Assembly (NCBI RefSeq): GCF_000284375.1
Contig: NC_017249.1
Location: 4,256,001 to 4,320,000 of the forward strand
Direction of reading: 5' to 3'
DNA from: Bradyrhizobium japonicum USDA 6
GTDB taxonomy: Bacteria; Pseudomonadota; Alphaproteobacteria; Rhizobiales; Xanthobacteraceae
DNA: 64,000 nucleotides
Of this stretch, positions 8,972 to 18,053 are shown in pieces (positions within the stretch are counted from its first letter, which is position 1; the number at the start of each line of letters is the position of its first letter). The notes under the pieces were generated by a model. That model saw only the letters and a list, made by a program, of their open reading frames with translations. It searched no databases and was not told the DNA's origin. The position numbers were made by a program, and so were the translations under genes.

Positions 8972-9913
8972 CTAGTACCGGATCCGGGGATCGAGCAGCG
9001 TGTAGGCGACGTCGATCAGGAGATTGACGACGACATAGATCAGCGACGTCAGCAGGATCATCGCCTGGATGACCGGATAGTCGCGCGCCAGCACCGCGTC
9101 CACCGTGAGGCGGCCGATGCCGGGGATGTTGAACACGCTCTCGGTGACGACGACGCCGGAGATCAGCAGCGCAAAGCCGGTGCCGATCACGGTAATGACG
9201 GGCACGGCCGCGTTGCGCAGCGCATGGCGCATCATCACGGCGACCTCGTTGATGCCCTTGGCGCGGGCGGTGCGGACGTAGTCCTCGCCGAGCACGTCGA
9301 GCATCGCCGCGCGCGTCATGCGCGCGATCAGCGCGATGTAGATGAAGGAGAGCGCGCAGGTCGGCAGGATGATGCGCTCGAAGAACGGTCCAAAGCCGTT
9401 GAAGATGCTGCGGAAGCCCTGCACCGGCACCCAGCGCAGGTCGATCGCGAAGACCTCGATCAGGAGATAGCCGACCACGAACACGGGCACGGAGAAGCCG
9501 AGCACGGAGAGGCCCATCACGAAACGGTCGATCCAGGTGCCGTGCTTCCATGCCGCGATGACGCCCAGGGGCACGGCGACGATCACGGCGAGAATGATCG
9601 TCGAGAGCGCGATCGAGATCGACGGCTCGACGCGCTGGCTGATCATCTTCATGACCGGCAGGTTGGAGATCAGCGACGTCCCGAGATCGCCGTGCAGCAG
9701 CTTGTTCACCCAGGTGATGAATTGCACGATCAGCGGCTCGTTGAGGCCGAGCGAGTCGCGGATGCGTTCAAGCCGTTCCGGTGTAGCGTTATCGCCGGCG
9801 AGAATTGCGGCGGGATCGCCCGGCGTCAGCCGCAGCAGCAGGAAGACGAACAGCGCGACGACGCCCATCACGGGCACCGCGGCCAGAACGCGGCGAATGA
9901 GATAACCTAGCAT
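8972..9913 (-). CDS. Peptide ABC transporter permease, DppB type
   Basis: A 313-residue permease with the canonical N-terminal helix (YLIRRVLAAVPVMGVVALFVFLLL), the conserved LTPGDPAAIL loop, and six predicted helices. The cytoplasmic coupling loop reads EDYVRTARAKGINE, the DppB EAA motif. It forms the membrane channel with the DppC-type subunit and is the first gene of the three-gene transporter operon. The binding protein for the system is probably the divergent gene at 13177, 3.3 kb away, because no other family-5 binding protein is nearby. The specific peptide or derivative transported is not known. Confidence 0.92.
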   Translation of the reverse strand: MLGYLIRRVLAAVPVMGVVALFVFLLLRLTPGDPAAILAGDNATPERLERIRDSLGLNEPLIVQFITWVNKLLHGDLGTSLISNLPVMKMISQRVEPSISIALSTIILAVIVAVPLGVIAAWKHGTWIDRFVMGLSVLGFSVPVFVVGYLLIEVFAIDLRWVPVQGFRSIFNGFGPFFERIILPTCALSFIYIALIARMTRAAMLDVLGEDYVRTARAKGINEVAVMMRHALRNAAVPVITVIGTGFALLISGVVVTESVFNIPGIGRLTVDAVLARDYPVIQAMILLTSLIYVVVNLLIDVAYTLLDPRIRY

Positions 9914-10094
9914 GCACCTATCTCCGGCTGCGGAACTTGTGGGGCCGGGAGGCCCCCGTGGAATCGGTTCTGTCTATCATGCACGCCTGTCACTCGGGCT
10001 GGAAAGCCGGCCGGAGAAGCCGACGTTTCGGGGCAAATTGTGTGCCAAGGGCAGGGCGGTCGCAAGAGGCCGCCGAGCCTCCGATATCGACCAC

Positions 10095-11396
10095 TCAGGA
10101 TGCATGGCGGAACTCGCGCTCAACCCTGAGTGACGGTGCGGTCGGCGGTGCGTTGAGCCCGCGCCAGCCGTCGATGGTTCCGGCAATCATCTGCGCGGTC
10201 GCGGCCGACAAGGTCCAGCCGAGATGGCCGTGGCCGGTGTTGAAGAACACGCCCGGCATCCGTCCTGCGCGCACCACGGGCATCATGTTCGGCATCATCG
10301 GCCGCAGCCCGGCCCAGGGCACGACCTTGGACGTTTCGACGCCGGGGAAGTTGTTGCGCACCCAGTCGACCAGCGGCTGCACGCGGTCCGCGCGGATGTC
10401 GCGGTTGAAGTCGTTGAATTCGGCGGTGCCTGCGACGCGGAAGCGATCGGCGCCGAGCCGGCTGGTGACGATCTTGGCCGCTTCGTCGAGCAAACTCACG
10501 GTCGGCGTCGCATTGCGGCTTGTGGCAGTGTCGAGTTGCACGGTGATCGAGTAGCCCTTCACCGGATAGACGTTGACGCGCTCGTCGAGGAGGGCGGCGA
10601 AGTGACGGCTGGCCACGCCGGCGCAGATCACGACGCCATCCGCCTTCAGCATGCCGCGCGCGGATGCGACAGTGTCACTGGCCGAAAGATCAGCCCAGCC
10701 GATGACGAAGCCGCCACCTGCCTGGGCAATGGAATCGATGTTGGCTTCGTGGATAAAGGTCGCGCCGCGCCGCTTGCAGGATTCCGCAAGTCCGCGCGTG
10801 AACTTGTGGATATCGCCGGTCGCATCCGAAGGCGTGTAGAAGCCGCCAAAATAGTCCTTACGCAGCGTCGGCTCGATGGCGCGGATCTCCTCCGGCGTCA
10901 CCGGGCGGCGATCGAGCCCGCCTTCCTTCAATAGCGCATTGACCTGCAGGCCGGATTCAAAACCCTTCCTGTCGTGATAGATGTGGAGAATGCCGCGGCG
11001 TTCGAGATCGAAGTCGATCCCTTCGCGCTCCGCGATCTCGAACAGATGCTTGCGGGCTTCGATCGCGAGCCGCGTGGTCTGAACCGTGTTGGCGCGGTAG
11101 TTGCCGAGATTGGCGACGAACTCGCTCATCCACGAATATTTGTGCCAGTTCGGCCGCGGGTTCATCAGCAGCGGCGCATCGCGCCGGAACATCCAGCGCA
11201 GGCCTTTCAGGATCGTTGCGGTGCTGTTCCACACCTCGGCATTGCTGGCGGAGAGCTGTCCGCCATTGGCGAAGGACGTCTCCATTGCGGCGTAGCGGTG
11301 CTTGTCGAGCACCGTCACCTTGTATCCGCGTTCGAGCAAGGCATAGGCGGTCGTTACGCCGGTGATGCCGGCGCCGATGATGGCGATATGGGTCAT
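10095..11396 (-). CDS. FAD-dependent D-amino acid dehydrogenase-like oxidoreductase (DadA family)
   Basis: A 433-residue DAO-family flavoprotein. The N-terminal IIGAGITGVTTAYALLERG is the FAD-binding GxGxxG motif, followed by TSFANGGQLSASNAEVW, typical of DadA. The C-terminal segment GHLGWTLSAATAQMIA closes the FAD site. DadA-type enzymes deaminate D-amino acids to 2-oxo acids and pass electrons to the respiratory chain. A tandem glycine riboswitch lies in its leader (11456-11676), which suggests the physiological substrate or inducer is glycine or a glycine-linked compound. Alternative identities are a glycine oxidase-like or sarcosine oxidase-like enzyme. It is encoded leftward, 180 nt upstream of the dppB-type gene, so read-through into the transporter is possible. 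Confidence 0.88.
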   Translation of the reverse strand: MTHIAIIGAGITGVTTAYALLERGYKVTVLDKHRYAAMETSFANGGQLSASNAEVWNSTATILKGLRWMFRRDAPLLMNPRPNWHKYSWMSEFVANLGNYRANTVQTTRLAIEARKHLFEIAEREGIDFDLERRGILHIYHDRKGFESGLQVNALLKEGGLDRRPVTPEEIRAIEPTLRKDYFGGFYTPSDATGDIHKFTRGLAESCKRRGATFIHEANIDSIAQAGGGFVIGWADLSASDTVASARGMLKADGVVICAGVASRHFAALLDERVNVYPVKGYSITVQLDTATSRNATPTVSLLDEAAKIVTSRLGADRFRVAGTAEFNDFNRDIRADRVQPLVDWVRNNFPGVETSKVVPWAGLRPMMPNMMPVVRAGRMPGVFFNTGHGHLGWTLSAATAQMIAGTIDGWRGLNAPPTAPSLRVEREFRHAS

Positions 11397-11455
11397 GGCA
11401 GGTGTGGGGCTCCCGTGAGTTAGGATAGGCTAACCGCCGGCCAAAGGCCGTTGGC

Positions 11456-11676
11456 GGCGCCCCATCTGTCACGGTTACCTGAGAGCTTGATCCGTTGCGG
11501 GCCTCGACGAGGTCAGCTCCGGACTATCCCCTTCGGTGGACGTCACGACGTTGAGATCGTGTCGTCTCTCTCCAGATCGTCCTGACGATACGGTCCTTTT
11601 GCCTGAGAGTTTCCGGGGCGGTTGCTCCGTCGGCGCCGCAACGAAAGCCTGAACTCTCGTCGCGATCTCTCCCGCA
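11456..11676 (-). promoter_or_regulatory. Tandem glycine riboswitch in the leader of the DadA-like gene
   Basis: On the minus strand two glycine aptamers follow each other. Aptamer I runs from GGGAGAGATC (starting near 11673) to the diagnostic CTCTCAGGCAAAAGGAC (complement of about 11593-11609). Aptamer II starts with GGAGAGAG (11573-11566), carries CACCGAAGGGG, and ends with CTCTCAGGTAACCGTGACAG (to about 11466). The short linker between the two aptamers is typical of the cooperative or tandem arrangement. A GC-rich hairpin (GGCC-TTT-GGCC core near 11440) follows and may be the expression platform. Glycine aptamers usually switch gcv genes or glycine catabolism on; here the only downstream gene is the FAD dehydrogenase, 60 nt further. 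Confidence 0.9.
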
Positions 11677-11779
11677 TCGTCGCGTGGACAATCGAGCAGT
11701 ACGATGCGCCTCATTTTTAGACAAGGCTAAATTTCAACCGCGACTGCCAATGCATTGTGCAGTGCGAAGTTGGTTCAAT

Positions 11780-12910
11780 TTACTCCAGCGTCGCGAGCAA
11801 ACCGGCCATCAGGCGGCCGCGCTCGACCAGGCTGTCGACCTCGATGAACTCCTCCAGCGTGTGGCCATTGCCGCCGCGCACGCCGAGGCCGTCGAGTGTC
11901 GGGATACCCATCGCACCGGTGAAATTGCCGTCGGAGCCGCCGCCGGAGCTCGCATGCGGCAGCTCAGTGCCGAGCGATTTGGCGATGCCGCGCGCCTTTT
12001 CATACAGCGCCATGGTACCGGCATCGGGCTCCCATACGGGGCGCGTGACGCCGCGCGTCACCTTGAACGTGACATCATTGGTCGTGCCCGACAGCGCCAG
12101 CATCCGCTCGACGCCGCGATCGAGATCGGCCTGGCGCTTGGCCATGGACAGCGCCTCGCCGGTGGCAGTCGTGGCAACGCAATTGACCCATTGTCCGCCA
12201 TGCACGACGCCAACCGAGAAAGTGCAGTCCTCCGTCGTCATCGCGTCGATGGCGAGGATCTGCCGCGCCATCTCGCGGATCGCCGAGCGTCCGGCCGACA
12301 ATGTCGCGCCGGCATGGCTCGGTCGGCCCGTCGCTTCCAGATTGAAGCGCGCGATGGCGTAACGTCCGGTGGTCACACCGTTGTCGGCGCGGCCCGGTTC
12401 GGGCACCAGCACATATTTGTTCCGCGCGGCTTCCGCCTCGATGATGTCCCGCGTCGAGGGCGTGCCGACTTCCTCGTCGGGCGTAAACAGCACGGTGATC
12501 GGCAGCGGCGTGGTGAAGGAGGCGCGCGCCAGCTGCCGGATCGCTTCCAGCGAGAGATAATTGCCGCCCTTCATGTCGTAGATGCCGGGGCCGTAGCACT
12601 TGTTGCCCTCGTGCCGCCATTTCAGCTTCTCGATGGTGCCGACCGGGTGGACGGTATCCATGTGGCCGGCGATCAGGATGCCCGGCTCGCCCTGTTTCGG
12701 ATGCGGGAAGCGCGCGCGGATCACTCCGCCGAAGCCCTGTCGGCCGCCGATGCGTTCGATCGTCGCACCCATGATCGCCATATCCCGCGCTGCGATATCG
12801 AGCATGCGGTCGACGGCGCCCGCGTCCCAGGTCGGGCTCTCGCATTCCACCCAGGTGCGCAGGCCCTGGAGCATCGCCTCGGAATCGAAGGGAAGATTGG
12901 CTGGATTCAT
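11780..12910 (-). CDS. M20 family metallopeptidase, glutamate carboxypeptidase (CPG2) type
   Basis: A 376-residue M20 peptidase in the carboxypeptidase G2 branch. Metal ligands are visible in AGHMDTVHPVG, YGPGIYDMKGG, TPDEEVGTPS (catalytic Glu pair) and the closing RGGNGHTLEEFIEVDSL. CPG2-like enzymes release C-terminal glutamate or hydrolyse small peptides and carboxyl-linked amino acids. The start at 12910 (MNPANLPF) fits the family; upstream in-frame residues are not homologous. No signal peptide is seen, unlike periplasmic CPG2. It lies upstream of the riboswitch and is divergent from the binding-protein gene, so it probably shares the 12911-13176 promoter region with it. It fits a peptide-degrading role in this cluster. 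Confidence 0.88.
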   Translation of the reverse strand: MNPANLPFDSEAMLQGLRTWVECESPTWDAGAVDRMLDIAARDMAIMGATIERIGGRQGFGGVIRARFPHPKQGEPGILIAGHMDTVHPVGTIEKLKWRHEGNKCYGPGIYDMKGGNYLSLEAIRQLARASFTTPLPITVLFTPDEEVGTPSTRDIIEAEAARNKYVLVPEPGRADNGVTTGRYAIARFNLEATGRPSHAGATLSAGRSAIREMARQILAIDAMTTEDCTFSVGVVHGGQWVNCVATTATGEALSMAKRQADLDRGVERMLALSGTTNDVTFKVTRGVTRPVWEPDAGTMALYEKARGIAKSLGTELPHASSGGGSDGNFTGAMGIPTLDGLGVRGGNGHTLEEFIEVDSLVERGRLMAGLLATLE

Positions 12911-13176
12911 CTTAATGTCTCTCAGGCTTGAAAGATGGAACGCGCATTGCATTGGCGTGGACAGGACTGGCGGAAAGCGTTGTAGAGCCAAACCGATCTT
13001 TGTGGAGCCCGTGAGCGCGCCGCTTGGGGCTGCAGCGAAACCGGATTGACGCGCTCAGCACTGTCTGCAAGTCTCGAAAGACAAAGGCATCGCATGAGGT
13101 TAGTTCGCCTAAAGAACGAACCGAATGCTCAACCAATAACCTGCCTTTGAACAGTTTCACGTCAGGAGAAACTTTT
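12911..13176. promoter_or_regulatory. Divergent promoter region between carboxypeptidase and binding-protein genes
   Basis: A 266-bp region without a convincing gene separates the leftward M20 peptidase from the rightward solute-binding protein. A strong ribosome binding site AGGAGA at 13164-13169 sits 7 nt before ATG 13177. The stretch 13070-13165 is clearly lower in GC than its surroundings, as expected for promoters, but I cannot assign a confident -35/-10 pair or operator. Confidence 0.4.
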
Positions 13177-14786
13177 ATGTTGAGCTTGATGCGCCGGGGC
13201 GTCGCGCGTTCGCCTCCACACTTGCGCTATCGGTCGTTGCGCTTTCGACGGCGATGGCCTCGCCGGTACTTGCCGCCGCCAGCAAGACCATCACCGCGGT
13301 GATGCATTCGGATCTGCGCATCATCGATCCGATTTTCACCACCGCCTACATCACGCGTGACCATGGCTACATGGTCTACGACACCCTGATCGCGACGGAC
13401 TCGAACTTCAAGATCCAGCCGCAGATGGCGGACTGGAAGATCTCCGACGACAAGCTCACCTACACCTTCACGCTGCGCGACGGCCTGAAGTGGCACGACG
13501 GTACGCCGGTGACGGCGGAAGACTGCGCCGCTTCGCTGAAGCGCTGGGCCGCGGTCGACGGCATGGGCCAGCAGATGATGCAGTTTACTGCGAGCATCGA
13601 GGCGACCGACCCCAAGACGATCACGCTGAAGCTGAAGGAGCCCTACGGCCTCGTGCTCGAATCCATCGGCAAGCCGTCCTCGCGCGTCGCCTTCATGATG
13701 CCCAAGCGTCTTGCCGAAACGCCGCCGGACAAGCAGATCCCCGAGCAGATCGGCTCCGGCCCGTTCAAGTTCGTGCAGGGCGAATTCCAGCCCGGCGTGA
13801 AGGCGGTCTACGTCAAGAACACTGACTACGTTCCGCGCAAGGAGGCGTCGAGCTGGACTGCCGGAGGCAAGTTGGTCAAGGTCGATCGCGTCGAATGGAT
13901 CACCATGCCGGATGCGCAGACCGCGGTGAACGCGCTGCAATCGGGCGACATCGACTTCATGGAAGTGCCGCCGTGGGATCTGCTGCCCGTGCTTGAAGGC
14001 AATGCCGACCTCAAGGTCGAGACGCTGAACAAGTTCGGCTACCAGACCCTTGGGCGCATGAACTTCCTCTATCCGCCCTTCGACAATCCGAAGATCCGCC
14101 GTGCCGCACTTCTGGCGATGAACCAGAAGGACGTGCTCGACGCGCTCGTCGGCAATCCCAAATACTACAAGATCTGCGGTGCGTTCTTCATCTGCGATAC
14201 GCCGTTCGCGACCGACGTCGGCTCGGAATCGCTGGTCAAGGGCAACGGCATGGTGGAAGCCAAGAAGGCGCTCGCCGAGTCCGGCTATGACGGTACGCCC
14301 GTCGTGGTCATGGTGCCCGGCGACGTCGTGACGCTGAAGGCGCAGCCGACGGTCGCGGTGCAGTTGCTCCGCGAGGCCGGCTTCAAGGTCGATGCGCAGG
14401 CGACCGACTGGCAGACGGTGGTCAGCCGGCGCGCCAGCCAGAAGCCTCCGAAGGAGGGCGGCTGGAACATGTTCTTCACCAACTGGGTCAGCGCCGATGT
14501 GTCCAACCCGATCGCCAATCTGTCGATCGGCGGCCAGGGCAAGAAGGGCTGGTTCGGCTGGGCGGAAAACGCCAAGATCGAGAAGCTCAAGGACGACTTC
14601 GTCCGCGCCGCCTCGCTCGACGATCAGAAGAAGATCGCGGCCGAGATCCAGAAGGAAGCCTATGACCAGGTGATCTACGTGCCGCTCGGCCAGTATCTGG
14701 CGCCGAGCGCATGGCGGAAGTCGCTCACCGGCGTGCTCGATGGCCCGGCGACACCGTTGTTCTGGAATATCGACAAGACCGAGTAA
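13177..14786 (+). CDS. Family-5 solute-binding protein of a peptide ABC transporter, apparent frameshift in signal peptide
   Basis: The mature protein (from 13254 onward, about 510 residues) is an SBP_bac_5 periplasmic binding protein, with the family block KWHDGTPVTAEDCAASLKRW and the C-terminal lobe intact. The ribosome binding site AGGAGA and ATG 13177 begin MLSLMRRG, but this frame then leaves the signal peptide. The hydrophobic continuation (RRAFASTLALSVVALSTAMA) lies in the frame of the mature protein. One extra G in the GGGG run at 13196-13199 would join the two into a perfect 536-residue precursor with a cleavable signal. As written, only an unexported product from the internal ATG 13254 is possible. 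It is the likely partner of the DppBC-DF transporter at 6400-9913. Confidence 0.85.
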
Positions 14787-14823
14787 GGCGAGGGCGCCCC
14801 AGCGCGCCTTCCCCGATCGTTAC

Positions 14824-14860
14824 GCGGCGTCGCTGTCATCAGCGGCGCCGTTTTCGTTTG
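14824..14860 (+). terminator. Rho-independent terminator of the binding-protein gene
   Basis: CGGCGTCGCTG, loop TCAT, then CAGCGGCGCCG form an 11-bp stem (one G-U pair), followed by TTTTCGTTT. It lies 40 nt after the binding-protein stop, in the correct orientation. Confidence 0.75.
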
Positions 14861-14971
14861 TCAGCCTCGCGTCAGCTTTTAACTCTTCTAGTGTCCAATC
14901 ATTGCTATTTGTTTCTGACTTGAAATAGATGTGCGCAGCTCGCACATCACTTTCCTTCCCGTATTGTTTCC

Positions 14972-16594
14972 GTGCCGATTGATTTTGCACTCCAGGCGAT
15001 GGCCGAACGGTCCGATCGCGCGCCGGCCCGATGGCGCCGGCCGTTCCTGCGTTGGCTCGACGGCGTCGAGACGGGCTGGGCCGTTCCGCTCCTCATTGTG
15101 TGCTTCGTCGCGCTCTGGACGGTCTATCTGGCCGTCGCCTATGCCGGCAGCGGCCTGCACCCTGATACCCTAGAGGCCTGGACGCTCGGGCGCCGTTTCG
15201 CGTGGGGCTATCACAAGCATCCGCCGCTGGTGGGCTGGGTTACGGCGGTGTGGACCGCCGTCTTCCCGCTCAGCGACTGGTCGCTGCAATTGATGGCGAT
15301 GGCCAATGCCGGGCTCGCCCTGTTTTTCGTCGACCGGATCGCACGGCAGTTCGTGACCGAGCACAAACGCATCCTGGTGCTGCTGCTCCTGATGCTGACG
15401 CCGGCCTATCAATTCCACGCCCAGCGCTTCAACGCCAATGCGGTGCTGCTCGCGCTCTGGCCGCTCGCGACCTGGTGTTTTCTGCGCGCGTTCGAGACCC
15501 GCAGCGCGGCCTGGGCGGTCGCGGTAGGATGCACGACGGCGCTGGCGATGGTCGGCAAATATTATTCGGTATTCCTCGTGGCGAGCTTTGCATTTGCCGC
15601 GCTGGCTCATCCCGCGCGCCGCGCCTATTTCACGTCCGCTTCGCCGTGGATATCGGTTGTGGTCGGGTTCGCGGTGTTGTCGCCGCATATCTACTGGCTC
15701 GCGACGACCGGCGCGTCGGCCTTCACCTACGCGATGGCGCACGCCAACGGCAACTTCGCGAGTTCACTTGGTGAAGTGCAGAACTTCCTGCTCGGACTGG
15801 CGGCGGCCGTCAGCGCATCAGCCGTCATCTGGGTGTTCATCGCGGGCACGCGGCTGAAGCAATTCCCGGCCGATTTCGCCGCGATGAGCTCTGGTCTGCG
15901 GCTCCTTTTCTACGTAGCGATCGGCACGATCGTGCTGCCGGTCCTGACGTCGCTGGCGATGGGCACCGATCTACCGTCGCTATGGGCGTTGCAGGGGCTG
16001 TTCCTGTTCGTCGTGCTGATCGTTTGCGGCACGCGCTACCCGATCGAAAGATTCTACACCGTCAATGTCACGATCATCACCGCAATCGTTGGGCTCGCCG
16101 CTGTCTTCGTCGCGGCCCCGATTCACGCCGTCTATCGCAACAATCACGGCTACGAAGAGGGCCGGAATTTCTACGCGCAGGTAGCTAACGAGATTACTCG
16201 CGAATGGCACGAACTGACCGGGGAGCCGCTCGGCGCCGTCAGTGGCGACGATTCGCTGGCCTTTGCGACCGCGTTCTACAGTCCGGACCATCCGTTTTAC
16301 GCGCGGCCGTTCGAATTTCAGTACACGTGGGGCATGCCGCGAAAGACGACATTGGATCGCGGTTGGGCCGCGCTCTGTTTCAGCGGCCAGGACTATTGCG
16401 GCAGGTGGATGGAGTTCGTATCTGCGCGCGCCGAGCATTTCGTCAGGCGCCAGTTCACCGTGCAGGCAACGCTATGGGGCAAGCCCGGCCTGACACGAGA
16501 CGTGGTCGTGCTGATCGTGCCGCCGCGAACGAGTAGCGCGACGCCCGAGAGCGCCGCGCAGGACTTCAGCGCCAGCAGGCGCCCGACGGACTAG
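14972..16594 (+). CDS. Glycosyltransferase family 39-like membrane protein (PMT_2/ArnT type)
   Basis: A 540-residue polytopic inner-membrane protein with around ten hydrophobic segments and a soluble C-terminal third. After the first helix comes SGLHPDTLEAWTLGRRFAWG and then YHKHPPLVGWVTAVW, the acidic and HPPL motifs of lipid-phosphate-sugar-dependent transferases. Such enzymes move a sugar from a polyprenyl-phosphate carrier onto lipid A, protein or glycan on the periplasmic side. GTG 14972 gives a short hydrophilic leader; ATG 14999 nine codons later is an equally good start. It appears monocistronic, with no partner genes next to it, so the acceptor cannot be named. Confidence 0.8.
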   Translation: MPIDFALQAMAERSDRAPARWRRPFLRWLDGVETGWAVPLLIVCFVALWTVYLAVAYAGSGLHPDTLEAWTLGRRFAWGYHKHPPLVGWVTAVWTAVFPLSDWSLQLMAMANAGLALFFVDRIARQFVTEHKRILVLLLLMLTPAYQFHAQRFNANAVLLALWPLATWCFLRAFETRSAAWAVAVGCTTALAMVGKYYSVFLVASFAFAALAHPARRAYFTSASPWISVVVGFAVLSPHIYWLATTGASAFTYAMAHANGNFASSLGEVQNFLLGLAAAVSASAVIWVFIAGTRLKQFPADFAAMSSGLRLLFYVAIGTIVLPVLTSLAMGTDLPSLWALQGLFLFVVLIVCGTRYPIERFYTVNVTIITAIVGLAAVFVAAPIHAVYRNNHGYEEGRNFYAQVANEITREWHELTGEPLGAVSGDDSLAFATAFYSPDHPFYARPFEFQYTWGMPRKTTLDRGWAALCFSGQDYCGRWMEFVSARAEHFVRRQFTVQATLWGKPGLTRDVVVLIVPPRTSSATPESAAQDFSASRRPTD

Positions 16595-16743
16595 GCTTCG
16601 CGCTCAGCAGTGGCTGTCGCGGATCCGCTCAAGGCCTTCGCTCGCGAAGGGGGAGTGAACGCAGTTCGCTCGGCGGCCGACGTCGAGTGTTCCGTTTCCG
16701 CCCGATCCGGGGTGGTGTTGTCTTCGCGATGTTCCGGTTCCAT
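16591..16743 (-). CDS. Possible 50-residue hydrophilic protein
   Basis: A short frame starting at ATG 16743 (MEPEHREDNTTPDRAETEHS) with an AAAGG-like site 7 nt upstream, in the space between the GT39-like gene and the MFS gene. The product is acidic, Thr/Ser/Ala-rich and lacks any motif I recognise. The stop overlaps the 3' end of the convergent GT39-like gene by a few bases. It could equally be a chance frame; only the ribosome site and amino-acid balance support it. Confidence 0.25.
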   Translation of the reverse strand: MEPEHREDNTTPDRAETEHSTSAAERTAFTPPSRAKALSGSATATAEREA

Positions 16744-16796
16744 GAGGCGGCCTTTCGAATTGCTGCAGTACAACATCGATGCGGCCGGGAAGTTCC

Positions 16797-18047
16797 TCAT
16801 GCGATGGGACGATGATGCGGCTTGAACAGCCGTCCCTTTTCCACCACCAGCACGATCGCAAGCGCCGCCAGTGTCGACAGGAAGAAGCCGACCGAGAACG
16901 GCAGCAGCGTGCCGTCGAAGCTCTGCCCGATCGCCATGCCGACGACGATGCCGATCAGCGTCGTGATCGAGCCGTAGAGCGAGGAGGCGGTGCCGGCGAT
17001 GTGGCCCTGCGGCTCCATGGCCAGTGCGGTGAAGTTCGCGACCATCATGCCGAACGAGAACATCATCAGGGCGGACAGCACCATGAACAGGGAGAGCGGC
17101 AGCATGCCGAGGCTTTCCGTCAGCAGCATCACGCCCGCAACCGCGGTGTAGAGCGTCAGCGCGCCGTGCGAGATCACGCGCATGCCGAGCCGCCCGACCA
17201 GCTTCGCATTGAGGAAGCCGGCGATCGCGGTGCCGGCTGCGATCGCGGCGAAGGCGATCGGGAAATAGTGGCCGAGATGATAGATGCCGGTGAAGACCTG
17301 CTGCGCCGAGAAGACATAGGCAAAGAGCGCCCCTATCACGCTGCCGGCGGCCGTCGCATAGCCGATGGTCTGGCGGTTGGTCACGGTCTGCCGGAACGCC
17401 GAGAGCACGTCTGTGGGCGCCAGCGACCTGCGCTCGGACTCGGGGAGGGTTTCAGGCAGCCGCAGCACGCTCCATGCGAGCGCGAGCAGTCCGTAGAGCA
17501 TCAGTACGACGAAGATGCCGCGCCATTGCGTGACCAGCAGCACCGCCTGCCCGAACGAGGGCGCGATCACCGGCACCGCGATGAACACCATCATGGCGAG
17601 CGACATCACGCTCGCCATCCGGCGGCCGACATAACAGTCGCGCACGATCGAGGTCGCGATCACGCGCGTTGCCGACGTGCCGAGCCCTTGCAGCGCGCGC
17701 GCCAGCAGCAGCGTCTCGAACGAGGGCGCGGCGACCGCCAGCACGCTCGCCACCGCATAGACCGCCATGCCGCCGAGCAGCACCGGACGGCGCCCGAAGC
17801 GGTCCGACAACGGGCCCATGACGAACTGGCCGGCGCCGAAGCCGATCAGGAAGGTCGAGAGCACCAGCTGAAGATGGTTGGCATTGGGAATGGCGAAGGC
17901 TGCCCCGATGTTGGGCAGCGCCGGCAGCATCATGTCCATCGCAAGCGGATTCAGCGCCATGATGGACGCGATCACGATGACGAATTCTGGAAAACCCATG
18001 GGCCGGTGTCCCGAGGACACCCAATCGTCGGCATTGACGTCGGACAA
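16797..18047 (-). CDS. MFS drug-efflux transporter, Bcr/CflA family
   Basis: A 416-residue, 12-helix major facilitator. The signature between helices 2 and 3 is GPLSDRFGRRPVLLGG, and RALQGLGTSATRVIATSIVRD is the motif-C-like segment typical of the Bcr/CflA (DHA1) drug-proton antiporters. It lies in the inner membrane and exports small toxic compounds by proton antiport; the substrate is unknown. A TTG at 18047 preceded by GAGGTGAG gives the full N-terminus; ATG 17999 (MGFPEFV) is an alternative. It lies downstream of, and in the same direction as, a TetR regulator gene (132 nt away), the usual arrangement for repressor-controlled efflux. Confidence 0.87.
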   Translation of the reverse strand: MSDVNADDWVSSGHRPMGFPEFVIVIASIMALNPLAMDMMLPALPNIGAAFAIPNANHLQLVLSTFLIGFGAGQFVMGPLSDRFGRRPVLLGGMAVYAVASVLAVAAPSFETLLLARALQGLGTSATRVIATSIVRDCYVGRRMASVMSLAMMVFIAVPVIAPSFGQAVLLVTQWRGIFVVLMLYGLLALAWSVLRLPETLPESERRSLAPTDVLSAFRQTVTNRQTIGYATAAGSVIGALFAYVFSAQQVFTGIYHLGHYFPIAFAAIAAGTAIAGFLNAKLVGRLGMRVISHGALTLYTAVAGVMLLTESLGMLPLSLFMVLSALMMFSFGMMVANFTALAMEPQGHIAGTASSLYGSITTLIGIVVGMAIGQSFDGTLLPFSVGFFLSTLAALAIVLVVEKGRLFKPHHRPIA

Positions 18048-18053
18048 AGCTCA

